From the NCBI RefSeq assembly GCF_019649055.1, contig NW_026570250.1:310001-374000 (forward strand): 64,000 nucleotides of DNA, given 5' to 3'. This DNA is from Paramacrobiotus metropolitanus (lineage: Eukaryota; Tardigrada; Eutardigrada; Parachela; Macrobiotidae). The translations under genes and the position numbers were made by a program. The notes under the pieces are model-generated. The model made no database searches. It was given only the letters and a program-made list of their open reading frames with translations, and was not told where the DNA came from. Position 1 is the stretch's first letter. Each line of letters opens with the position of its first letter. Below, one piece after another: positions 1 through 10,462 of this stretch.

Positions 1-312
1 TTGCTCCGGGTCCACAGCGTTTCATCGAACACTGCGGCGGTTTTCCAAGGTACATCAGGGAAAACTCTATAGAAAAACAAAATCTTAGATATTATGTAGA
101 GTAAATAATAGAATTACTTCCATTCTGTTTTCTAGTCGATGGTAAACAGTATGCTAGGAGTTTGCATTTGCCGGCGCTTGTGACCTCTTATCTCTAAATT
201 TCTACGCACCTCGCTTAAGTTTCCCGCCATCAGTATTATCTGCCGCTGCGGTATGACAGATATAGCATAACGCGAAGGCCAACAGGAGCAGCTGAATTTC
301 CGTTCGAACCAT
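1..312 (-). CDS. Secreted peptide precursor, 5' part only (runs off window)
   Basis: Exon 1 (312-210) encodes a 34-residue start with a clear signal peptide: a short charged N-terminus, a Leu/Ala-rich core and an AAA cleavage region. It ends in Lys-Leu-Lys-Arg just before a good donor (G|GTGCGT). An acceptor (CTATAG) then opens exon 2 (66-1) in the same phase. This adds about 22 residues, including the stretch PPQCSMKRCGPG with two cysteines, and continues beyond position 1. A dibasic KR straight after the propeptide, followed by a short Cys-bearing segment, would suit a processed neuropeptide or a small Cys-rich secreted protein. I do not recognise the family. The signal peptide is seen directly, the splice is inferred, and the end of the gene is outside the window. 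Confidence 0.5.
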
Positions 313-396
313 GATTGCCAGAAAGTAGGAAGTGTCGCTTGAAAACCTAACTATGCACACTACGGCGCAGTTAATTCGAAGGAAATTCCTTTGCAA

Positions 397-2203
397 CCTA
401 GTCGGTTAATGATCTTTTAGATGCTACAGATACACGGGAAAAGCTAAAATTCGTGTGGCTTTAAATACCCAAAATAATTTGGCTGGAAGCGACAAATATA
501 TGAGTGACGACAAACATTACCGGTTGCTGTCGCGCTGTCCGAGCAGCGATGCACGGTTTTCTTGTAGTAGGCACTTAGTATCGCTATCTTATAACAAAAG
601 CCTTGTCAGCCGCCATCAAATATATATGTAGTTTTTTGTGGTTCTGGCCTAACTACTATTCTAATTCTTTTGTAAAAACTAAGTGCTGGACGAAAGCAAT
701 TATGGTCGCGTGCCGAACTCTTTGCATCTCATGCATGAAAAGCTTTTCAAGGACAAAAACGTGATATGGCATAATGCACAATATTTGCCTGAATCTATAC
801 TTGGTAAATAATCACGGAAAACCGGAAAAGACTTCGCGGAATTTACGTGATTACGCTCGGTCACTTAAAGCTGGTCTTTATTCTTAAGAACTAGTCAATG
901 AATCAGTAACGAGAAAGCAGTGCAAAGCACTAAACATTTGAGGTGTAACTTCAAGTAATATTAGCCTGCAGTTTTGGTTTTGGAAACGAAGTACTGTTAA
1001 ATATTGTTGAACGAACATCGACACAGCTTACGCGTAAACCGACAGCTGTTGCATGTTTCTGACTCATCAAAATATCACAAAACTGTTTTATTATCTGAAT
1101 TATTTTTTATTACCTGAATTATTTTTATTAGCGTCGTGAATCGGGTCATTTGTTAAACTACTGGAAAACAAAAGGGCGTACTGTTATTTTATCATAAGCA
1201 TGGTTACATTAACAACCCTTACAAAGCCAGTTTTGGGGACAAAATAAGGAGAATAGTGCATTAACGTTAAGTTCCATGTTGTATACTCCCACGTAAATGA
1301 ATGTACAAAATTTATGTGAACAATCATCTGGAACCGGTAAACCAAGAAGCATAATGACTCACAGCAATATATACGATGAATGGTAAATTAAGTAACAAAA
1401 TATGGTAAGCTGGTAAGTTTTGAAGTAAAAAGTACTTACCTATCAGCTTTTAACAACTAAACGTAACTGGGAACAGCAGCAGCTTCGGCAAATTTGGTTA
1501 AAATGTTCTGTAGGATAACCCGACTGCTTCTGCCTGTCGGCTGGGGTTGTGTAGTCGTGAGGTCGTTTGTGTGATTTCAAACTTGTGGCTGTTTTAAAGT
1601 TACGTATTTTAAAGTATATTTGTATTCAACTGCTGACTGGTCATAAATTTTGAATATCTGTATTGTAGTAAAGTAATTATTTATAAGCCCATTCCATGAA
1701 TAAAATCGCCTTTAAAGGGCCAATAATACGATACACCAAGCAGTAGCACGTACTGTACCTGTAATCAAAACATGCGACGTGTAAATTGCAACTCCGTTTT
1801 ATAAACTGCTAAAAAAATTCGCCTACAAAATGCGCCACTCCCGTATCTGTAACTCAAAATACGCCACAGGGTTCTATCGTTCTAGGTATGAAATACATAT
1901 TATGGAATCTTTATAAACGAGTAAAGCCAGCTGTCGGTAAAACGGATTAAAACATCTTTCAGTTACCGTAAACGTTTCTCGTTTGCGTTTTTATAACTAT
2001 TATGGGAGTACTGCGGTTGAGCTGTACATGAAGTTGTAGCACGGACGGCTAAATCTGAGTAATAAATCGGAAAATTATTTCGTGAATTGTGAATAATCGC
2101 ATGGTATCGGATTTAGATTTTCAGAAATTGGCCAGCTAGTGCAGGTACATAATTTATAATATTGGGATTTGGTTTTGTTATAGGAATATAGGTAATTCGC
2201 ACT
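397..2203. other. Intergenic, AT-rich, no gene recognised
   Basis: This stretch lies between the minus-strand peptide gene and the plus-strand GIN-domain gene. Frames are broken by stops in all six directions and I see no exon with a believable acceptor and donor. It would hold the promoters of the two divergent genes, but no clear core element stands out. Confidence 0.5.
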
Positions 2204-2327
2204 CGAGATCACAATCAAATACGTCGGAGATTCGCCGGTTTTTTAATAATTCATTTTTAGTCAGCATATTAATTCCGCAAGCTGGTTTCTGTATTATATA
2301 ATAACAATGATTTATCACAATCGGTGC
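2204..2327. repeat. 124-bp direct repeat, copy 1
   Basis: An exact copy of this 124-base segment recurs at 2494-2617, same orientation, 290 bases downstream. Both begin CGAGATCACAATC and end ATCGGTGC, and the flanks differ immediately outside. The copies lie upstream of the GIN-domain gene. Confidence 0.95.
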
Positions 2328-2493
2328 GAATTTTTTCTACTTTGCGTACGTTAATATGTATATATTGTAGGTAGTCGCGGTCTATATACTATATATAGTA
2401 TATCATATACCTAGATATATGGTCTGTATTCTGTCTGTACAGAAACTGTCCTATGGCTGTCACTCAGAATAATAATTTAATTTTCCAAACAGC

Positions 2494-2617
2494 CGAGATC
2501 ACAATCAAATACGTCGGAGATTCGCCGGTTTTTTAATAATTCATTTTTAGTCAGCATATTAATTCCGCAAGCTGGTTTCTGTATTATATAATAACAATGA
2601 TTTATCACAATCGGTGC
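2494..2617. repeat. 124-bp direct repeat, copy 2
   Basis: Identical to 2204-2327 over its full length by eye. The spacer contains a near-palindromic TATATACTATATATAGTATA run around 2383-2405. Perfect identity implies recent duplication, gene conversion or an assembly duplication. Confidence 0.95.
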
Positions 2618-2899
2618 AAGCGCGCGTAGTTTGACAACAACATCCTAACGTTGTATTGTCATTATTGCATGTGTTGGTTCCGCTGTCGCTAATAACACTT
2701 TTATTTCCAATGTGTGATTGCAATCCTCTTATAACCATCTACAGATACTGTACGCATTACTAGTCCACCGTAAACTTAATTAGCTAACTCCAGACAATCC
2801 TTCTTTAATTCTTCCTTTTTTAAAATTAAAGCAAACTTTAATCAGCTCAAACTACTAACCGTTATCCTTGCTATTGCTATATGTTCCTACAATTGCAAA

Positions 2900-3613
2900 A
2901 TGTCTGCGTTTAATTCGTACGTTGGAGGTTTTATGATTGCAGCATTTGTGGGTGTTGTGCAATGCCAAAACTTGGTGTCTGAAGACCGGCCGGTATCCCG
3001 ATTTTATCAGATAACATCCAGCGGTCCTTTTAATGTTACGATAGCGATGGGAAAAACCGAAGGACTAACAATAGAAGCCAGTCAAGAAATTATCGGGTAC
3101 GTCCAGACAGTGGTGGAAGGTTTAGCGCTTAACCTCCGCTTTGCTCCTGACCTTCCCACCAACATAAGCACCACTGACCCCATCAATATTTCCATCAACG
3201 CCAAGATAATCACGAATCTGGTCTCCAGTGGCACCGGTCCTATAACCTTCTCAACGCCGTGGAAAGCCAAAGATGTGCAGATTATTCTTAGCGGAACCGG
3301 TGACATCACTGCACCGGTTAATCTGAACAACGTCAACGCCGTTCTCAGTGGCACCGGCAACGTGAATATTAATGGAAAATGCAAGAACGTTAACATTTCC
3401 GCCAGTGGCATCGGTGCTTTCAATGGAGCTGATCTGCACGCGCAACAGGTAAATGTGGCCATATATGCGTCGTCCGTGGTCAGTATTTACGTGGAGAACG
3501 GACTGTCGGCATGGATCCCGGGATCCGGACAAGTTATCTATGGAGGCAGTCCCCAAGTTAATCAGCAAATTACCGGAAGTGGATCGGTTATGCGAGCGGA
3601 TCAGGTGGAATAG
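2900..3613 (+). CDS. Secreted GIN-domain (DUF2807-like) beta-helix protein, single exon
   Basis: A 237-residue uninterrupted reading frame with its own ATG and a signal peptide (residues about 1-23, hydrophobic core FMIAAFVGVV, cleavage near VQCQ). The mature part shows the hallmark of the GIN / putative auto-transporter adhesin head fold. An N-terminal segment of the type 'ITSSGPFNVTIAMG' is followed by repeated S-G-T/S-G-x-[IV] turns (SGTGPI, SGTGDI, SGTGNV, SGIGAF, GSGQVIYGG, GSGSV), roughly one per rung of a right-handed beta-helix. It is presumably extracellular, and its ligand is unknown. The family is abundant in Bacteroidetes and other bacteria. Here there is no intron, unlike every other confident gene in the window. 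It has several N-glycosylation sequons (NVT, NIS), consistent with eukaryotic secretion. Family assignment is by pattern recognition only. Confidence 0.8.
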   Translation: MSAFNSYVGGFMIAAFVGVVQCQNLVSEDRPVSRFYQITSSGPFNVTIAMGKTEGLTIEASQEIIGYVQTVVEGLALNLRFAPDLPTNISTTDPINISINAKIITNLVSSGTGPITFSTPWKAKDVQIILSGTGDITAPVNLNNVNAVLSGTGNVNINGKCKNVNISASGIGAFNGADLHAQQVNVAIYASSVVSIYVENGLSAWIPGSGQVIYGGSPQVNQQITGSGSVMRADQVE

Positions 3614-4881
3614 CGAACAAGCAAAATTTCCCGAAATACCTGACTTATAGGTGCTCTCATTTGCATGATGGTAGACGCTGCGGTTTTTTTTAAAGTTTTG
3701 TGTATTCAGCTTAATTTGTGCGCTGTTTAATCTAACAGCAAACTGCAACCCTGCTTGAAATATTTCGGTGTATTATTAAACACGTCAGCAATTAACGCCC
3801 GATATTGTATTATTTGATTATGAATCATTCTACGGCTCGAATCCACACAATCCTTTAAAGAAAATGTCCATAGAAATATGTCGCGCAGATTTTAATTATA
3901 ATCAAAATTATTTGTGCAAAAAATTTAATTATTATAACATTGTAAATGCAACAAAATCTATTTTTCTTATCGATTTATTGTTTAGTTTTATAATTTTTTA
4001 CAAAAACATCAAGGCAGATTGACGTGTTCACGACCCACAAGTGATTCTGTGAACTCATGTGAGAACTGATTTTTTGAGTTATTATGGATTTATGGTATGA
4101 ATCATAATTACCGTATCGCATCAGTTTCACTTTAGTTCGAATTCACTAAACTAGCGCGCACATTATTGCAGTCCCACACGTAAGTTGTCATACAAAGCTT
4201 TACGCATTGATTTCTTAAAGGTAACTTTTGTTATGAGCTAGAACTTCCATTATTTTCAGCATTGTAACTAGGTCATCAGATGACAAATAAGCTGCGCGAA
4301 AGCGAAAGATATACTTAAGTACAATATAAAGAAGGGGCCTGCAGTTATCTACCTGTGTTGGGAGCTAAAGCACAGGTAGCAATCAGGTGTTTAGAGGAGG
4401 CCTTTAGCTCAGTCGCTCTGTATCTTTAGACCACTTCAGAAGCCCTCGGTTGAATCGGCTTCTGGAATAACCGCGAAAATCTGGAAGGAAATAGCTATGC
4501 ATTCGACAGCCCGGCACCCCGATTGTGATTGGTCACCTGGTGCAAATTTCGTCTAGACATGGCAGATAGGAAAGACATCATTACCGCTCACAAATCCTAT
4601 AGACTGGCAATAGGAAGCGTCCCGCCTATTGTTTTACAACGGCTTCATGGCATACACGACAAAAGCGCGCAAAAAAGAAAGGTAATCTGCCTTTACGACT
4701 GTGCTTTCACGCAGAAATTATTATATAAGGCAGATACCTCAAATAAAGGCGATTTCTTATTTGGTTCCAACCAAGTTAACCAATTGACCATATTTCGTCT
4801 AGATAAAAATCCTGCATAAGCTGTTTCTATAATTTTACTTCGTACACTAACATTTAACTGAAAACTATTCCATCTGGTAAA
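3614..4881. other. Intergenic between the GIN-domain gene and CBM14 gene A
   Basis: AT-rich DNA including the 3' end of the GIN gene. An open frame at 4529-4819 has no recognisable domain, signal peptide or splice partner, and I do not call it a gene. A tRNA-like relic is listed separately. Confidence 0.5.
4398..4466 (+). repeat. tRNA-like relic
   Basis: TAGCTCAGTCG matches an RNA polymerase III A box. About 30 bases later CGGTTGAATCG resembles a B box that has lost one base, and it sits in a hairpin (AGAAGCC / GGCTTCT) where a T-arm would be. I could not fold a proper anticodon arm or acceptor stem, so this is at most a decayed tRNA or a SINE head. Confidence 0.25.
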
Positions 4882-7588
4882 ATGAAGTTGATGCTTATTT
4901 TGAGCCTTGCCGGTAAGAAATTTATCAAAGGGTAGAATACTCTGTATTAGCTGTTTTGTCGAACTCTATACACACAGCTGAACATAATATCGAAATTCAC
5001 TACTACCCTACTGTACCCTTTGCAATTTTTAATAGTAATGCCCTTTCTTTATTTAGCGCTGGCATATGCAAATCCAGCCAACTACGGCTTTTCATCGTAA
5101 GTCACAAAACATGAACGTTTAAGAAGCTGTTGTAAAAAGCAAATACGTAAAAACGAAAATGCATACGTAAAATACATACGTAAATAGGAAATTAACACAA
5201 CCGTTTGTTTATTATTATTAATCTATATTTTGTTATGAGTTTAATCAGAAATGTTAAAATTCAATTGTGTATGGCGTTGTGTATTCAGAAATCAGTGGAA
5301 TCCAGTATCGACCCAGGTTTTGGCTGGAAGTGCCCAACAGGCTTCGCAGTTTCCATTACAGAACCTCTACTACCAACAAGTGCAACCTTCTGGTCGTGAC
5401 CTGTACTCTGTCGTTCCGGTCCAGAATCAGTATTACCCGTACACCTCATACCCTTTCACTGCCAATGCCCGTGACCTTTCTGGTACCACCGGCACCGTTA
5501 CCGCGCGCCAGATGCATCAGCTGCCAGGATCAAATTTCCATCAGACGCCTTCCATGACAAGCTTTGCCGGTAGCGTGGAACCACCGGTCGGCCGCAACAT
5601 CCTGACCAACACCTTTACCGACAACACAGCGTTTCCCAACCGCAATTTCCCGGTACAGGATAAAACCATCATTCCAACCCTTTTGAGCGGCATCGACAAG
5701 GCTTCCCAAGATATCCGTACGAATCCTGATACAATCAAGGTTCTGGGGAAAGATGCCACCATCACCATGATTTCCCACGATGACGGTTCCAGCGTGCTGC
5801 TTATCAATGGAACGCATGGGAAGACGGCCGCACAAGATTACTTGAAATGGGTTGACCAGCAGCAAACCATCAATACTACCACCACCGGCACCACCGTCGG
5901 ACAAGACACCCAGACGATTTTTCAGTTTCCTACCAGCAACAACAACATTTGGACCAATACCGGTATGCACAAATAAAACCCTTGAATTAGATTGATTCAG
6001 ACTAATGCGGGAGCTTTAATAAACAGAGATCTTATTGTTTATTTTATAAATTGACACCCCAACAAATTATTTATAATATTTATTTATATAGAATGCTTAC
6101 AAGTTGATACAAGTTGGGAATGTTTTTTATATTTTGGTTTTTGTGAGTCATGACGCATTGACATTCTGAAAAGGCCAGAATATTATATTTATACGTCGTC
6201 GATAGCGTAGTCTTCGAGCGTAATTGTACGAGTACTATATAATTTTTTAAAATTTACCTATGAGACAAAAGTTTTTATGGCCGGAGTCTTGATAAAATGT
6301 TTATGACTTTATAATAGAAAAGCACATGTAATTACGATATTTGACATGAATTATACATTTACTGAGCTCGGTATAAATGGTATGCGATTTATAAAAGTTA
6401 CTGATAACTTACGTACCTATACCTATTAGCGAGACTCGTAAAGCATAACATGTACAACTGCGCTGAACGTGTAGTTCCCCCTGCAAAATATTTAATTCTA
6501 CATGTACAGGTGATGCTACGTGGAAACCCTCAGCCCAAAGCGTCATCAGTGCACTGACAACGCCAACGGACACATTCCAACCGGCAACCTCTAACACAGG
6601 ATTCCAATCAGCGCAGTTTGCCAACGAGAACATCAAGAACGTGGACACCAGCATCAACACGAACACCAAACCCATCTTCGCCGTCAGTGCCGGTCCCATC
6701 CGCAGTCCGTCTAATACCTGGACCGTCAATGCCAAACCCGCCAACGAATGGACTGTTAATGCGAAACCCGCCACCGAATGGAACGTTAATGCCAAACCCG
6801 CCACCGAATGGACCAATATCGACGCGACGACCAACACCGACATCACCAACAAGCCTGTTGCCGTTGTCGCTGTAGTTAAGCCTTCCGTTGCTACCGGAAC
6901 CAGCAGCACCTGGGATGCCACCGCAACAGCCGGCAATGGTAACCTTTGGGTGTTTGACTTCCTGGCACCTCCGGTGACCTCGGCCAAGTTGACGAAAATT
7001 CTTGCGGACGCCGTACCCGGCAAAGATTATCCGGCTCTGACGGAAATCCCCGCAACCTCCTTCACGTGTGCCTCGAAGAAGCGAGTGGGATTTTATGCCG
7101 ATGTGGAAACCAACTGCCAGGTGTTCCATCGCTGCGATGTGGATGGCGTCAAGACGGACTATCTGTGCCCGGAGAAAACCGTATTTAACCAAGTCACGTT
7201 GAACTGTGATTGGTGGTACAATGTTGATTGCGCTAAGTAAGTTTCGAAATCCCTGTACGTTCAAAAACGAATATAAAGAATATTATTTTATGTATAATTT
7301 TTCACAACACAACATACAAATATCAAGATCTTCTTAACCAGACTATAGCTGCCACGGAAGGTGTCAAATGTAGAATTTGCAGATTTTAAAGTGCTGAAGA
7401 CAGTTGTCGTATTTCTTTCTAGTTCACCGAAGTTTGAGCAGTTTGCCAACATCCGTTTGTACACTGACCAACCCCTTTTCGACACTCCTCCCAAGGAATA
7501 TGTTCCTAAATGGGTGAACTTGTATTATGCTCAGCTCCATAAGGACCGTGCGGACAACACCAAACGTTTTTCTTTCACAACTGTATAA
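4882..7588 (+). CDS. CBM14 gene A: secreted protein with one chitin-binding type-2 domain (5 exons)
   Basis: Exons 4882-4912, 5057-5096, 5289-5962, 6510-7236 and 7423-7588 join in phase into 545 residues. The first two exons give a classic signal peptide (MKLMLILSLAALAYA). The middle is Gln/Asn/Thr-rich and low in cysteine. It contains a 10-residue unit of the type xEWTVNAKPA repeated about 3.5 times, encoded at 6713-6817. Near the end of exon 4 is one complete CBM14 domain with six cysteines in the usual spacing (FTC...GFYADVETNC..FHRC...YLC...LNC...VDC). A 54-residue basic/aromatic tail follows. One C-terminal CBM14 domain behind a long linker resembles arthropod CPAP1-type cuticle proteins, so chitin binding in cuticle or gut lining is the likely role. 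It is the first of four same-strand CBM14 genes. Confidence 0.88.
6018..6023 (+). promoter_or_regulatory. Possible intronic poly(A) signal of gene A
   Basis: AATAAA lies 42 bases beyond an in-frame stop (5974-5976) reached if the exon 3 donor (G|GTATGC at 5962) is not used. Use of this site would give a short product without the chitin-binding domain. Confidence 0.35.
6713..6817 (+). repeat. In-frame 30-bp tandem repeat in gene A
   Basis: Three full 30-base units (6713-6742, 6743-6772, 6773-6802) and a half unit encode Trp-containing decapeptides ending NAKPA. Differences between units are mostly at third positions, so the peptide is better conserved than the DNA. Confidence 0.9.
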
Positions 7589-10462
7589 AAGATTTGTTGA
7601 ACATATTTCCAAGGGTAATCATCGTTTCCGTATCTTTGGCTTGGAATAATTCTCGTATAATTGCTACCTGATCTGTATGACGTGTTAAAAGTTTTCATTG
7701 TAATATTGGAAATTTGGAATTGACGAATGTCTTGTACTAGTAAAACCCTTTTTAGAAGTAAGACCTGTTTTTTTGTATCCCGTAGAAACTGACGTGAATA
7801 ACAAGTTCGATTTTTTGATTCCCTATTTCCGCAGTATGGTCATTTTCGGCTTATACAGGTTAAATGAACGGACCGTGACGTCATATGTGCGCCATCTTTC
7901 AGTACCGTATGGTATTTGCACCGTATGAAATCACAAACAAGAAAAGAACACTCGTATAGTATAGGCGTAGTACAGATATAAAACTACTTTGTATAAATTC
8001 ATTTTTGCAGATCAGATTGTGTGAAAATAGCTTGGAGTTAATGGATGTTTGTTAGGTATGGGCATATATGGTCCATTACATAAACAGTAAAAGAAACAAA
8101 CAGCCGAAGGTCCATCGTATGCGTGTCTTGGCAGGCTTGACTAACCCCTCTGCGGTTCTACAAAGCGCGGTATCGCATTGTTTGTCTTGTAACATCTGCC
8201 AAGAATATACCGACAAACAAGAACAGTTTGCTTTCACAGTGTAAAGTGCCATTTGTTAAGAAACTTGAGTACTATGTAGCAAGAGCTGCGAATGTGGTCA
8301 CTTTTGGCGGAGCTACAAGCCGGCGATTAGGCTACGGATGATTTCATTAACAGGATTAATATGTCCCTGTTTGCTGGACTGAGATATGACAAATATGCAT
8401 ACTTCCAAAATGAATTAATTTGTTGACTTGTAATCGGATGTAAATCAAAAATGAGGAAAACAAATGGAGGTTACTGAACATGGATGTTTTTATTTAAGGT
8501 CATACGAATCCAAATCGTGGGAATTCTAAATATGCATGTATACATGCACACTTTTCTGCTGGTTGGTTTACTGAAAGAATGGTGAGAAACACTGGCAATC
8601 AATAATCAATACGACTTAATGAAATCATGTTGTAAACTAGCTTATGGCTATCTGTGACCGGCACGAGCATGCAAAAAAATCACAAACACCATGTTAGATA
8701 CTACACGAAAAATTATACAAGACTGTAGTTTTGCAACAAAATCGATCATTCTTGATGCCCATGGATCGGTCTTTTTCCACCGACACTTTACGCTTATCCA
8801 ACCGGTGCTGGAAACGGACTTGTGAACGTGAAATGTCATCGGTGCTGCTCGCACATAAACCGGTATTTGTCCGGTTACTGCATAATTGTTTAGGGACGTG
8901 TTCAGGTAGTTCCATCCATCAATGCGCTATTGACTCTGCGTAACGTTCATGCAGTAGCGGGGAAGTGTTGGGCATGATGGAAGTGTATCGGTAAACGAAG
9001 TGGAAAGCGGAAGCGACTGTTTCGAACAACATATGTGGTATTCGTTTGCGTACAAAGGGACAAAGGACTATTTATCCTGAAGAATGATACGTAACAAACT
9101 GAAAAATTTTACGTCATTTTTTTGGTAACGGGAAGACTATAGTTCTATACTTGAAGTATCACTCAAACTGAAACATGCCTTTGACTCATTTGTTAACATT
9201 TTAGTGCTTATTGTTAGACCCATTTTGATGTACGGAAATAAAAATTTAGCTGAGTAGGATTTTTTTAATGTTCGAAACACAGGTAATTTCATTTTTTTCA
9301 CTGATTTTGTAACTACAGATTCATTTTGCGCAGTTATTGTTAATGCACCTATGCTAAAAAAATGAACTTTTATGAGTATGGAAAATTTTAAAAAGAAAAC
9401 TAATTCAGAGACCACAATATTTACGTCTACAGTGCTATGAACACATACACTACTCTAGGATATTACCTATGTATAATATCAACATACAGATATTCATACA
9501 AGGCCAGACAAATTGATGGCAAGCTGCATGCATAATTCAAAAATTCATGGTGTTGAACTTTTTACTTTTTGGACTTTATGATTAACCGCATATTTTCCCA
9601 ATTGTGTTTTGTGCTTTTTGCAGCACATTGGGCACCTTGACTTTGCATAGTGATGATAAAGAGCGCCGGTGACAACGTTGTTGGCAGTGAAAAAACAATT
9701 GCGCGCATGCCTATAACCAACTGCAATTGCCAATAGCGATACAGACGGTCGACCCTCCTTTTCATCCATACGATCTTCATAAGTTCATAGTATTGCCGCC
9801 CATTAGCAGCAGCGTTTATGCTGGGCTATCTCAATGCATTTTCTGCCAGATCAGTGAATATTTTGTCCACTAAACAAATACCTCAAAGAAAAACTAAGGC
9901 GTAGTTTGGATTTTAGCATAAAACTGTCGCTAGCCTCGCTGTACCAGTAGTCTACTGTGACAAGATCAGGACGACAGTGTCGTACACAATCAGTACATAC
10001 TTTGATATATCCCTCTCTCTCTCCATCACATTTCCGCTCATCCTTGTCAGTACATCGCCGTACGCCAGGTACCTGACAATTGTCAGTCCACGAGATAATT
10101 GATGTGCTACCAACCGGCAAATCCCTCCATAACTTACACACATACGAACGATCAAGATCATTATAACTGTATTTTTTTTCATTTGTCGGCTGACCACTGA
10201 GCGCGCATTCCTTGACCAGCAAACCAGAAATAAACATATGCGTGGATGTTGGATTAGTCAATGGTGTTGTGTGGCTACGCTGGTGTGCGGTCGGAATTGT
10301 TGATGCCGGTAGCCTAAACCGGATCGCCTGCTTGCGTTGTACGGGCAGAGCCAGCGCTTCCGTTGTCTCGTGCATTGCGCGGGATTGTTCTGTGCACCGG
10401 AGATTATACTGCACACGCATTAATTGTTCTAGAAATCCGGCAAAAAGTGGAACGGATTAATA
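7589..10462. other. Intergenic between CBM14 genes A and B
   Basis: About 2.9 kb containing only short unsupported frames, apart from a doubtful minus-strand Cys-rich frame near 9.85-10.24 kb that is listed separately. No RNA gene or mobile element was recognised. Confidence 0.5.
9851..10237 (-). CDS. Possible Cys-rich protein, doubtful
   Basis: The minus-strand frame is open from 10420 to 9851, and a conservative ATG lies at 10237. The part after that ATG holds eight cysteines in about 85 residues (spacing includes RRCTDKDERKC and VCTDCVRHC), which is unusual for chance translation. Charged and aromatic residues follow. No convincing signal peptide, splice site or known domain is visible. 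It could be one exon of a secreted Cys-rich protein, or noise. It lies antisense just upstream of gene B. Confidence 0.25.
   Translation of the reverse strand: MFISGLLVKECALSGQPTNEKKYSYNDLDRSYVCKLWRDLPVGSTSIISWTDNCQVPGVRRCTDKDERKCDGEREGYIKVCTDCVRHCRPDLVTVDYWYSEASDSFMLKSKLRLSFSLRYLFSGQNIH

Noticed and set aside
4529-4819. A 96-codon plus-strand open frame.
   Set aside because: No signal peptide, domain or plausible splice partner; composition is like the surrounding intergenic DNA.
5530-5970. Long minus-strand frame opposite gene A exon 3.
   Set aside because: Shadow of a codon-biased coding exon; the plus frame carries the signal peptide and splice structure.
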